Assembly (NCBI GenBank): GCA_911728435.2
Contig: OU452211.1
Coordinates: 9,344,428 to 9,408,427, forward strand
DNA length: 64,000 nucleotides
Direction of reading: 5' to 3'
Origin: Apoderus coryli
Taxonomy: Eukaryota; Arthropoda; Insecta; Coleoptera; Attelabidae
Shown here: piece by piece, positions 46,205 to 57,405 of the stretch
How positions within the stretch are numbered: position 1 is the first letter of the stretch
Layout: the number at the start of each line of letters is the position of its first letter
Translations under genes and position numbers: made by a program
The notes under the pieces: generated by a model
The model's database searches: none
Seen by the model: only the letters and a program-made list of their open reading frames with translations
Told to the model about the DNA's origin: nothing

Positions 46205-47028
46205 AAATCGATTTACACCAAAATCTGTTGTGGTTCCACCACACCATCGATGCTGTGCGCCAAATGCAGTGACCTAGAGTCATCTTTTGACATATATTGC
46301 AGACAATGCATTACATTTTGCATGAACATATTATATTATGTAAACCAGATGGATTTTACACAACTTGACAGCTCGTGTCAATTCGTCTAAGGAAGTGTTA
46401 AAGAAATTTGACGATAGCAACGGCAAAATCCGTATACAACATCGTCACATATCATGATGGAATTCCATGCAAATAGCGTTTGTTTCTTCGGCGGCATTAA
46501 GCTGAATGGTATGCCCGCCCAATAATCATAGACGAAACGAGAAAGAATAACAGAAAACTTCATTATTTGAAGGAGAAAAATGTTGAAATAATCTCTTTGT
46601 CCATATTCGGCAGAAAAAAAAATGCGTCCTTGTTTTATCTATGTTGCCGGCTTTATACATGTGATGTTCGGCAGGTATCTCCATGCAATCCATCCTACTC
46701 GTTTTTCATTTCCTCACTCGTGTTTTCTTTGTTTGTATAAATTTCAAAAATACCATTTAGTTTAGCATTATTAAAAAAAATATTAAACGAATTTTCAAAA
46801 ATAATGCATATTCTAAGCATTCTATACACATACAATAGGCGTCATTAATCTTAGACCGTTGTCATTGTTCCTAATTCATCTACATTTCAAAAATGTGGTC
46901 TAAGAGCAGCATAAATCAAACGTTGTTTAAATGATAAACAAAAAGCGACTTCAAAAACAGAAAATGAAGCGACAAGAACGCCTGTAGATATAAGAAAACT
47001 AATTCTGCATTTTGATGAAAATATAATG
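46205..47028. other. unassigned sequence
   Basis: No recognised gene or element. Confidence 0.35.
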
Positions 47029-47147
47029 TATGTAATATGTGTGCGAAGAAATTTCGCGCATTCAACAGATATTTTGACTAAGCTGCGCATCGTCAAAATA
47101 AATTTCTGTCTCAATGCGCGAAATTATCCTTCGCACACTTATTACAT
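47029..47147. repeat. 119-bp hairpin (mini-foldback)
   Basis: ATGTAATATGTGTGCGAAG pairs with CTTCGCACACTTATTACAT, AATTTCGCGCATT with AATGCGCGAAATT and ATTTTGAC with GTCAAAAT, leaving about 13 bases at the centre. It is small and well conserved. Confidence 0.75.
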
Positions 47148-47948
47148 AAATAACTATATCGAACAAATTCATTGTATTCGCGCACTGTTTGACTGATCTT
47201 TGTCTCTGTCTTTATCAACGTTTTAGAAACTCATTGGGATGCGACGAAAAAGTAGCAAAATAGCCCCAGAGACCACACGACTGTGTTAAAGCGTCCTTCG
47301 CGACTCCAGCACCTTGGAGACATTATTTTACGGGTAAACCTCATGGTTTCTATAACTGATTGTGGAATTTTGATGAACGACGATGTAAAGTGTTTATTAT
47401 AGAAATACGATTATTATAATTTTAGCTTGACGATACGAAATACACGGTAAATGTTTATCACGCTCTTCCACGTTAAAAGCTATCGTCGTCAGTTAACTGC
47501 TAGTGATATTGCTTTTTTGCTTTTAAAATATTGTGCAATGAACATGTATTTCGATAAAATTAAACGCATTTTTGGAAAAGCACTTGTCTTTAAAAATACA
47601 CAAGTTGTATATTTCCACGTAAATATAAATGTATAAATTGAATTTCACTTCATAAAATGTAGCGATCGGCTATATATAAATCTGAAATAGTATAGTCTAT
47701 AAAAGTGATTTACTTATATTATTATAAAAAAAAAAACAAACGACGACACTGTTATAAATCCATATATTTTAGACTGTAAATGTACTTTCACATCATATAC
47801 TTATCTGAAGAGCAAAGACCAGGTAAAACCACTTGGAAGTTGAAAGTTTTATTACCATACATTCTATTTTCTTACTATTATTACTATAACAGCATAGGCG
47901 TGCATAGGAGTCCTAGCATAATAAAGAAATAAAAATCATAATTTGTCT
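47148..47948. other. unassigned sequence
   Basis: Nothing recognised; the frame at 47451..47636 is short. Confidence 0.35.
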
Positions 47949-47950
47949 AA

Positions 47951-47997
47951 AGCCAAACATGTTTCGGAACTAATCCAGTTCAATCATCAGTGGCAAT
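47951..47997 (-). ncRNA. hammerhead-ribozyme-like motif
   Basis: The minus strand reads GCCA CTGATGA, stem II GAACT/AGTTC with a 5-base loop, then GAAAC and ATGTT TGGC. GCCA and TGGC form stem I. The catalytic boxes and a GUU triplet are intact. Extra bases flank stem II. A segment at 48267..48328 similar to the flanks of the 5.8-kb motif follows, so both belong to one repeat type. Confidence 0.45.
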
Positions 47998-48266
47998 AAT
48001 AAATTGAATTGAAGTTTCATCTTTTAAGTCAATGACAATACAACTGCGTAAAAATCGCATTTAAGTAAAAAAAAAAAAACGAGAACGAAAATTTTTTATT
48101 TAAAATTGACATACAAAACGAACAAATTGAAAAAAAGTATTACATTTTTTACACAATGGAATACTCAATTTTATGTTGAAAATCTTTTGTAAGCTTTTCT
48201 TATTGTTTTGTTATTGCTATTGTTTGGCGGTAGGCAAATTATTTGACGATTCTTCTATTAAATTTA

Positions 48267-48328
48267 TTTCGTGGAGATTCGATTTTTAAGTTCTTTATTG
48301 TTGAAATTTTAACTCCACTCGAGAATGG
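48267..48328. repeat. segment shared with 7089-7135
   Basis: TTTCGTGGAGATTCG then AACTCCACTCGAGAATGG matches TTTCGTGGAGGATTG then ACTCCACTCCAGAATGG at 7093-7147, allowing indels. Confidence 0.5.
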
Positions 48329-48367
48329 AGTACTGTTTCAAATCATAATATTGTTTAATGAAAAGTA

Positions 48368-48490
48368 ATTTCGTGGCATAGCGGACAAAATGACTGGTTT
48401 TACCTACACAAGGGATTTTGTTTAATTTAGCACGGCCTCAGTATAACCAGACCGAGGGTACCATAGTCGTTGCCCACTATGCCACGAAAT
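48368..48490. mobile_element. 123-bp MITE with TA duplication
   Basis: The ends ATTTCGTGGCATAG and CTATGCCACGAAAT are perfect inverted repeats, flanked by TA at 48366-48367 and 48491-48492. No coding sequence; Tc1/mariner-type MITE. Confidence 0.75.
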
Positions 48491-48492
48491 TA

Positions 48493-49270
48493 TTTTATAT
48501 TTACGGATACAAAATCATTTTATAATAATATTCTTTATTTGTGAATGATAGACAATTTCGTTCGTTTATATATTGTTGATTTTGATTTATCAAATTTAGA
48601 TTAACGGATTATTAAATTTCAAAAACGTTGTCAAGCAGTTAATTCAAAAATTTTAAGCAACCACAAGCTTAGTAAAGCAATGGCCACCGCCCTACTCCAA
48701 TATAGGAAGCCGTCAATGTAGAACCAGAAAGATCCGTGGTGTAAAGTATCGGTTATAGTGTTGATTCTTTAAAAGCAAATGACAAATGACGATTAGAAGT
48801 TTATTGTGACAAAAAATAATAATATTGTTGTGTATTTTTGAGTGGTATTTAGAAAAACAGTTAGCCAATGTTATCGCTGAAAATTATTATAAAACAGTTT
48901 GATTTTTAACCTAATCTAACCGTTATCTGCATACCAAGATTCAGAAACACTACAAAACACCTAAATTCCGTATCGACCTCTTTAAAATCTTTAAAAAGAA
49001 AATTATTAATGTTTTAATTGATACAATTTCAGAGTAGGCATTTTTAATTTAGAAGAATGGTGGAGATGGAGATTAGTGGTATGGGAATTTTTAGTCGAGA
49101 TATGTCGTATGATCATCATTAGTACAAATACCAGGTTTTATCTTGTCACGCATTAATATTTGAACTATCGTCGATCAAGAACCTCAATGGGGATGAAAAA
49201 GACATGGAGAAAATCGCCGTTATAAAGTTCTTGACTAAACAAAGGAAAGTCAGTATAGGGAAAAAACAAT
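48493..49270. other. unassigned sequence
   Basis: Nothing recognised except possible eroded mariner sequence from about 49170. Confidence 0.35.
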
Positions 49271-49274
49271 GGTT

Positions 49275-49700
49275 TACAAGAAGTGGCATGGGCTTTTTCT
49301 CTATTGATTGATTATAAAGATAACGCTCAATATACTATTAAAACAAGCAATGAGAGAAAAAAGAAGAGGGAAAGGTGTCTTGCTGCTGCACGACAATGCT
49401 CCAGTACACAAGAGTTGTGTTACGCTGGATTGCTTCGATATTATAAATCACCCACTCTATAGTCCAGACCTGGCCTCAAGCGATTATTGTTTGTTTCCAA
49501 ATATGAAAGAAAAGAAAAAAATCGTGGGAATAAATGTATGAGCGATGAAGAACTGCAGAAAGCAGTTTCAATTTCGGCGAATTAGGGTTGCTGGTGAATC
49601 TATTGAAAAAGAAAAATATACTGCATTTTTGTTTTCCGGATATAAGCAAAAGGTTGGATTATATAAGCAGCAAAAGCTTCAATTACAGGCAATTCGATAT
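49275..49700 (+). pseudogene. mariner transposase C-terminal remnant
   Basis: The frame reads AMREKRRGKGVLLLHDNAPV and HKSCVTLDCFDIINHPLYSP, then DLASSDYCLFPNMK. It keeps the second (HDNAP) and third (ASSD) catalytic aspartates. Spacing between them is five residues shorter than the mariner standard, so a small deletion has occurred. A stop at 49539-49541 is followed by MSDEELQKAVSIS in the same region, the usual C-terminal helix. Upstream, LIDYKDNAQY-like sequence near 49300 is the preceding block. Confidence 0.85.
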
Positions 49701-50042
49701 AGTAAAGTAGTAATGATAAAAATTATTGATTATTCATTTCCGAAATTTTCTTTGTCATATTTTTTTCCAGGTAAATTTACAAATTGCAAAAATGATTTGA
49801 TAAACAGAGACTTCCACTGTATAATTACAAGTACAGTACAATGTTAGTTTTGATATATTAAATGCTGAAAAAAATATATATAATATAAGATTTTTTCAGC
49901 GAAAATTAAACAGCAGGGGTGTAAAAATCATCTTGATTGGACTATGCCTCAAAATACTTACAATGAACATTTTTTGTTTTTATTTGAAATTCAATATCTT
50001 CGATTATGAAATTAACGAATCCGTACAAACTTACATAGCCAA
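49701..50042. other. unassigned sequence
   Basis: May include the mariner's noncoding end; no terminus identified. Confidence 0.35.
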
Positions 50043-51427
50043 CAGAGCTGGGTCAAAAGTAATTCACTAAAATTACAAATTACTTTCGAAAAAATTGTAA
50101 TTAATTAGAATTGCCAATTTTAGCAAACAAAAATTGTAATTTAATACATTTTCAATTACAATTACTTTTACTATTTAGCTCTCCATATCATAGAACTCAA
50201 AAACCACTTACAAAAGGGGTTTAAAATGTTTAAAAATTCATACTTCTTAAACTTCTCCGAAATATTGATTACTTTTTCAATGGTTTAATAGAGTATAACT
50301 TAAAACATTAACCAATAAAAAAATTAGATCACATTGGCGTTCGAAAATTGGGTAAAAAGGGGTTAAAAACTTAAAAAATCATATTTCCTAAACATAGCAG
50401 AAATATTGACTAGTTATTTATAGCTTTGATAGAATATAATATATTATGAAATGTATCATAAAATCTTGCTTACATAAGCGTACGTGAATAGTGGAGAAGG
50501 GGTCAAAATAAAGAAAATATTTCCTATATAAACTTATCGAAAGTTGTGAGAGAATAACGTAAAAAATGTCACATAGAAGAATTGGTTCACACAGGCGTTC
50601 ACAAATTGTATAAAAAGGGGTCAAAAATTAAAAAACTATATATTGCACAAACATACCAGAAAAATGGGCAAATTATATATACTTTTAATATAGAATAACC
50701 TAGAAAGTGCAGCATAAAAAAATTGATCTAGCCTTTCATAAAATGGTCAACAAAATTAAGACTGTAAAAATGATATATTTAGCCTTTTAAGTAGATGAAT
50801 TGGTGTTACACGACAAAAAATGTATATACCATAGGCGTCCGTAAAAAAATATTTTATTTGGAAATATAGCTTGTCACCAAGAGTCTTACGAGAAAGTTAA
50901 AAAAAAGGTCACACAAATATTACACTTCAATATGGAGAGCTATTCCTGCCCCGAGGGTAACAGTTTATTTCTTGTTAAAATTATAACACATCAGAAAATT
51001 ATGAATTTTAGATTTCAGTTTCAAAAGCAATAGTCTCCACAAATCAATCAATTATTTTGTTTACTTTGTATGTAATCTATTCAAAAATATTTCCTTCTCG
51101 GAAGAAGTAAAAGAAAATGTGCGAAACGTCAATTCATAAAAAAAATAGTTTCTATTAACCATAACAATAAAAGCCCAAAATAGTACATCATAATTTATGT
51201 GCCATGTTTATCTAGAATTTAAATAAAATTTTTATTATTCAAAAATCTTGGATCTTGCTTATAATACCTACTTCCGACCTTCGTTGTAGTTCCTTATTGT
51301 CGGGCGTATTCGGGAAAAGTAATTTGAGCCCTAATAGCACAATTAAAAATTACTTTGACGCGAAATGTAATTACTTTATCGAAAATTGTAATTAATTACA
51401 TTTCTATCAATTACTTACCCAGCTCTG
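50043..51427. mobile_element. hAT-like non-autonomous element
   Basis: The ends CAGAGCTGGGT and ACCCAGCTCTG are inverted. The flanking 8-mers ATAGCCAA (50035-50042) and ATAGCTGA (51428-51435) match at six of eight positions, as expected of an aged 8-bp hAT duplication. The subterminal regions are rich in AGTAATT/AATTACTT repeats on both sides. No transposase is present. The interior carries degenerate repeats (50200..50880). Confidence 0.75.
50200..50880. repeat. degenerate tandem repeats inside the hAT-like element
   Basis: About five or six units recur every 100-142 bp. Each has a GGCGTTCGAAAATTG-like block (50336, 50594; looser at 50478, 50735 and 50834), then AAAAAGGGGTTAAAAAC or AAAAAGGGGTCAAAAAT, then an A/T-rich arm with CATATTTCCTAAACATAGC-like sequence. 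Confidence 0.65.
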
Positions 51428-53637
51428 ATAGCTGATCATGTTGAGGATCAAGCGACTCTCCTAGAAGATGAAATCTTCAATTGTCTACAGCGTTTCGCTT
51501 TAACAGTGCCGACAGAAATATTAAAGTATTGAAGGCGGAGATGCCCACATGTCCAAACACCTGACGGTATGATCACGGTAGTCAAGTATCTGATGACGCT
51601 TAGAGTGATTGGATGGGTGGACGGTGCTTACGTCCGAGTCAGTAGACTTGCCAAGTGGTTATAGACTACATAGCCGTAATAAAAACAAACTAAAATTATG
51701 CTTTGCCCTATATTTAAAATAGTTACGTTAAAAATGTAACAAAAAAAATCTCTAAAAAGGCATCAGAAAATGCACAAACAAAAAACTTTCTATGCACGCC
51801 AATGACTCAAACTCACTTTCTATCACTATAAAATGCACTACACGTCAGAGATCAAGAACTTTAAATATTTCATTTTTTTTGCCAGCTTGTCGCAGAGTAT
51901 TTTCGACTGTTGACAATTTAACACACGGAGTTTATGCATTACCTATGACAAGGGCAAGTCCTTTATCCAGGTATACATTTTTATAAATATTAAATTGTAT
52001 CTGAAAGTTTTAGTGGAGTACAATAGTGTAAAATGGGTAGGTGGTTTAGGGTTCGGAGTTCAAAAACAACAATACCGAAGTTTAGAGACTTATCATCTAT
52101 TAAAATATGTACTTTAATAATAAATAACTCATAAACAAGTGAGTTTATAATACTCGTATAAAGCTCCAAGTTTATTTAGATACAATTTTTAATTTTGTAT
52201 AGCATATTTTTCAGACAAAACAATAAGAGTTTTCCCGCAAGTTAAAGTTGCATTTCCAGGTCACACTTTAGGAGTTTTTACATCAATTTATGACGAACGA
52301 GAGTTTACAATTTTCAAGTTTGTACCATACTAAATTCTTCATATGAAACTATTTGTGTTACAAGAGAGTTTAAAGTTGCATCTCAGAGTTTTCTCCTTAA
52401 TTTCAAAACAACCGTGGTAAAAAGCTGCGACAGTTTGACCTTGAAATATGGTTACAATAGATTTCTTCGATATGAGAGTTGTCATCGAGTTTTTGGGTCA
52501 ATTAAGAGTAAAAAAAGTGCAGGCCCGTTTTAAACATAAAAAGTGTGTATAATAAGTCTCGAACTTCTATTGTATTTGAAGCAGAACAAAAGCGTTTAGA
52601 AAAGATAATAGAAGAAGCTTTATTCGATGAAGAAAAAGAAGAACCTTGTTCTGAAGAAGACGATGAACAAGATGAAGTTTATATCGGGGAAAGAAGCGAC
52701 CAAGGCATTTCAGACAATGCAGCTAGTTGAGACAATCGTCTTCGTGTTAGAGCCAATCTTACTTACAAACCTCAATGAAAACAAGACGTAGAGAACTGAA
52801 TGATACTGAGACTTCACTATAGGTTACAGCTGGAATTTCAGGCACAAACAGCAAGGTTTAATATTACTTTATAATCGGTGGATTTACAAGATGCAGACTC
52901 ACAGCGCGTGTTCTGAAACACTAGAGGAATGATAATTAAAAAAAAACTCACCTGATTCATCCGCAAGACTACCATTTTTATTACTGAATATATTTGAGTG
53001 AACTTACCTGTAACAAAAAGAAAAATACACATAAAATTAAAAACCAGTTAAATTATTATAAAATTACAAGTTCAATTAAATAATATCAACAATAGATATC
53101 AGTCACTTCAACGAATGTGATAAATTAATGTTGCTATCAAAAGCCGACGGCACATTTTTGTTCGTACGCTTCTCCCCAATTCTTTTCTAGTTTTTTTCAT
53201 GTCCTTTTCATCTTTATTCTTTTTAATTAATGGTGTGAGTTCGAGCTGGAATTGGATTAGAAAATCTGGCAGTGATAGCAAAAGCAAAAGTCTCTTGTCT
53301 ACGTGAACGTTATCCGTTTCTCTTTTACCTCATATTGTGTGATGTTGGGAAAGGAGCAATTTGATTTTGATTTGAATGAGAATAAAATAAAGATAAAATA
53401 AAAAATCGTTAAAGACAAAAATACAAAGTTCTTTTACTACGAGAGTTGTAGAAACAAAAGCTGACGTTATTGATTGTTTGTTGGACTTGTGATTATATTG
53501 AAGAAGACCAGGGTTGATAAAAATTATGGTTTTGTTCAATAAATAAGTGCCAAAAAGGACTGTAAATTTACCAGTATTGTGACAGATAAGAGCAACATGA
53601 TCATCGAAACACATGAGTCAAAGTTTACATATTTAAA
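51428..53637. other. unassigned sequence
   Basis: Open stretches at 51792..51986 (ending CCAG then GTATAC, splice-donor-like) and 52545..52730 (acidic EEKEEPCSEEDDEQDEV, starting with GTG, no ATG) are not assignable. The acidic one loosely resembles piggyBac transposase N-termini. Microsatellites are absent. Confidence 0.3.
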
Positions 53638-54480
53638 ATGGGAACCACCAACTCCACGCAATCAGAAGTCACCCATACTGGAGTAGTCAATGCTAAATTG
53701 ATCCTCGACGAGCAAACCATTCAAGCTCATTTGAACGTAAAAATTATATTGTACATCATGACATCATCACAGCATGAGGACTAACAATATGCAGAAACAT
53801 AGTGATCAAAAGTCAAAACGAAGTTGTGTAGATGACACAAAAGTGGGAAGAAGTTAAGGCTCCTTAAGGAAGCAGTCAATAAAGAAGCAAAGCGTGTTTT
53901 AAAAGCAGATACACCCAAATCTACAGCGATTCATGATGAAGTAAGAGATAATTTTGTAAAATTTTATAACAAAAAGGGCTAAACTACGGCCGAATTTTTC
54001 AACTTCGCGCACCAAATACTACTGAACGAATACAATAGAGCTTCGCAAAAACTCCAATCATTTTTGGACGCCTTGAAACTGCTACAAGCCAACGCAGGAC
54101 ACATCAATAGATGTCACGCCATAGCATAGGAAACTCGTTGGAAAGGCAAGAGACAATATTCGTCCAACGCACAGTCTACAGGATATCATTACCAAAATCA
54201 GATGATAGATCAGAGCTAGTAGCTGGAAAAATGGCCTCGCTACCCCAGAAGAATAAAAACAACACCATTCGCTACGAAAGTGAAAAATTTAGTATGTTAA
54301 GAATGCATGTTATATTAACGAAGGAGTTCCAGGCGAAGTTCGCTGCACAACCAACACCATAGTCAAGACGCTCAAGTCCAACGCCAGAAGTGACAAGATG
54401 AGATTGATAATGGAAGCTGGACATTTTACAAACTGTCCCAAGGCTGAATTTGATGAAGATAATCACTCAAAATCATTATT
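53638..54480 (+). pseudogene. degraded coding region, possibly gag-like, unrecognised family
   Basis: I do not recognise the family with confidence. From ATG 53638 the frame begins MGTTNSTQSEV, where Gly2 with Ser6 would suit N-myristoylation as in Gag proteins. After stops, coding-like pieces follow: LLKEAVNKEAKRVLKADTPK, then FAHQILLNEYNRASQKLQSF near 54000-54060. Further on come VPGEVRCTTNTIVKTLKSNA and MEAGHFTNCPKAEFDEDN near 54330-54470. These keep charge patterns and codon rhythm typical of a real protein, with frameshifts between them. No protease, RT or LTR is seen nearby. It could be a retroelement gag or a host pseudogene. Confidence 0.4.
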
Positions 54481-55034
54481 AATACTAAATCCATGAATTC
54501 TTCCAGGCTCCTAACCAGTCAATAATAAGGAATCTCACTGTGTATTATAATGTAGAGGTTATCTTGGTGTTCCGGATTGTTTCAATCTAATTGAGTAGCT
54601 GGACTAGTACATAAAACGATATTGTAGTCGGTCATGCATAAACCTGTTCAGAGCACGAATGATTTTGCGGTAGCATATAATCAATCAGAACCACGTGACC
54701 ATTAAAAAACTATAATATTCCCGGCTGGAACATGAATATTTTTATTATCTCGGGTAATAAAAGCACGATCAGGATTTATTTATGTCTTAACGTTTAACAG
54801 TGATTTGATTTCATTCTATGAACAGAACACTGTGTTCCAAGATCCACGCACATGTATCTATATTTCGTCGAAATTTATTAAAAGCTTCTCTAATGTAAAA
54901 TATCAAAACTTCTGTATCAATGGGATAGGATTATAAGAAACTTTTTAAATAATAGTTATGGTGAACGTTGGGTGGGGACTAATGGACCCATCAAGTGACT
55001 CAATTATGTAGTTGAATATTTATTATACAGAAGC
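54481..55034. other. unassigned sequence
   Basis: Nothing recognised. Confidence 0.35.
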
Positions 55035-55410
55035 CAATGAAGAAGTCTTCTGCGACGTGGTCTGTGTCTTTGAGGCCTTCGAAGTGCAGAAGAACCACAA
55101 TACAGCACTACTATTACCAGTGCTTCGGTGGCTTAATAACAAAAGCAAATGCCCGGAAAGCAGGAGACGTGGGTTCGATTCTCACCTGAACCGAATGTTT
55201 TTTCCAACTTACAGACGTTCGTTTTCTTCTTCATTGGCATCTATATAATATATAACTACATAATTGAATCACTTTAAGTGAATATTTTCTCTTAGTTTAT
55301 GTAATACGACGTGCAGGACATGCAATAGAAAAAATACTGCGACGTGCTGTGTGTCTTTGATGGTTTCGAAGTGAAGGTCGAGACAGCTGCAGAACCGCAA
55401 TACAGCATAG
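55035..55410. repeat. direct repeat pair around a tRNA-like unit
   Basis: TCTGCGACGTGGTCTGTGTC through CACAATACAGCA (55043..55107) recurs as ACTGCGACGTGCTGTGTGTC through CGCAATACAGCA (55336..55409). The second copy has about 15 extra bases (GTCGAGACAGCTG). Confidence 0.7.
55127..55192 (+). repeat. tRNA-like (SINE-type) pol III unit
   Basis: GGTGGCTTAATAACAAAAGC resembles an A box region. GTGGGTTCGATTCTCAC forms a T-arm with a five-pair stem and carries the B box GGTTCGATTC. No acceptor stem closes the unit and the D-arm is poor, so it is a tRNA-derived repeat head rather than a working tRNA. Confidence 0.45.
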
Positions 55411-57365
55411 CGTTTGTGAGTTGGAGGGGACATTTGGGACACAAAAAAATATTTCCATTTATTATTCCACAAAGTTAGGTTGGCCTGACACCCTGATTTG
55501 TTGTCTGCTACAAAAATGTTATTTGCTATTTCAAAATGCAGAAAGAAAATTATCACGTGCTGGATTCAAGTTCATCTGGGGATTTAGATATCTTCGGATT
55601 TCCCAATAAATGCCGTTAAGAATCGTTTCCAAAATTTGTGCAGGTCTATGGGGAGTATGTTTAAGTTTAGTTTAGGTATTTTTGACGAATGAATTCATTT
55701 CTCTGAGTGAAAGTCTTTCGAAAATTAAAGACGCAAAGTAACAGTCATGACAAAGATAAAAATCATGTTGCTTTGCTGCTGATAATCGGCCAAACAGGAG
55801 ATATTTACACTAAGGCTGCTTTATATACAGGGACATGCTTTGGTTTTTGTTAGAATAGCAGCCAGAAAAAATATATTCGAACATATTCGTTATACAATAT
55901 CGAATGGATGGGTAAACAAGAAGATGAAAGTGGTGTTGTACTAGATACAGCCCTGCATGGAGAGGATTAAACTGGCCAGTACCTATTATCGCGAAAATTT
56001 AATTAAATTAAACGTTCAATTCAAATTCGCCATATCCATGGATATACATACTATGCATTTGATAATAAAATGCATCATATATAAATTGAGTTAATTAATT
56101 GTCATTATTTTATAGACAAAATGCTTTATTAATTTGTTCAGCTGGAATTTTAATTGCCAATGACTATCTACAAAAGTAATTTTTATATTCGGTTTTGTGT
56201 ATGGTTAATTACTGACTAATTTCAATTTGAATCTGGTATCTATCTACCGGGTTTAAAAAATAAAGTACAGTATAATCTAAAATATAAGCTTCAAGTCCTA
56301 CGAATCATTTACAACTTACCTATTATTCAATAGTTTTCATTTTTATCGTTTTTGTCATTCTTGTGACCAGTGCTTAGGAGTATATTGAAATGTACAAAGG
56401 AGTACTTTAAAAATAGCGGTTGTGTCACCCCAAAACTTTCCCGATAAGTTATAATATAATCAAAAATATATGACCTGCGTAACAAGACAGAATTTTAATA
56501 ATAATTATTATACTTGGGAACCACCCTTAGATTTTTTCATTAAAAAAAAAAGTAAAAACAAGAAGAAAGATTTGTTGGGAAAGCAATCTTGAACAGATTT
56601 TATTCGGATGGGCTTACTTTTCAAAAGTCAAAATATCAATAACGAAAATGACATGACATTTCGTCAAACGAACATTTTAACCTGCCTCAAAACTGAGGGA
56701 ACATTTGAGTGAACAATGAAGACATTGTTCCATATATCCTAGTTGTTGGTTATCGTATACGAGAATAAATTTATGTTAAAAAGTAAAATATGTCTTTTAG
56801 AACATTCATCAAGTAGTAATAAACGTACAAGTTTTATTGTCTTTTGCTCCAGTATACAGCATACCATAAAACACCAGGAAACTGTTTATACGAACATCAA
56901 AAAGGTAGTTTATAAAAGCCCTCGAGTTGTTGCATCTGTTTTACTTTACCCTATGTATAATATTATTGTTGTTGTTCTGCTGTTTCTTTATTTTACTACA
57001 AACTTTATTATTTCCTTGACAATAGAACTCCTAATAATACAGGGTGTCATAATTGCCATCAAGAAGGATTCTCGACTACCAAAAACTCGCTCGGAAGCTA
57101 AGGCTGAATAATGATGAGGATAGGCTCTAGCCTCACTAGCCTTTAAAGAATTATGACTAAAATGGATCTAAAAAGACACTGATGGAAATCCACCTATTGC
57201 CAAGAATGGCGGAATGAGGATGGTCCAATTAATGACCATGCGGGTTCAGAAAAGTTACAAATATTTTGTAGGTTTATTACAATATTTATATTTAAATGAA
57301 ATAACCGATTTTGTAAGGCAAAATGAAATTTAATAAAATAAATACTCTACGTAGTCATTACAAAA
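55411..57365. other. unassigned sequence
   Basis: The frame 56743..57111 (122 codons) is hydrophobic and unassigned. A lone TA-CAGGGTGTCATAATTGCC end lies at 57039. No other element recognised. Confidence 0.35.
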
Positions 57366-57405
57366 TACACCTGAGGAAGGCGACATCGTTCACCGTAACG
57401 TTGTA
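57366..57405 (+). ncRNA. degenerate hammerhead-like motif
   Basis: ACCTGAGGAAGGCGAC followed by CACCGTAACGTTGT resembles the CTGANGA-stem-GAAAC layout common in PLEs, but the second box reads GTAAC and the stem is poor. Inactive if real. Confidence 0.3.

Noticed and set aside
51792..51986. Possible exon with a GTATAC donor
   Set aside because: The frame has no recognisable domain or clear acceptor; chance is likely in A/T-rich DNA.
52545..52730. piggyBac N-terminus
   Set aside because: Only acidic composition supports it; there is no ATG and no downstream DDE domain.
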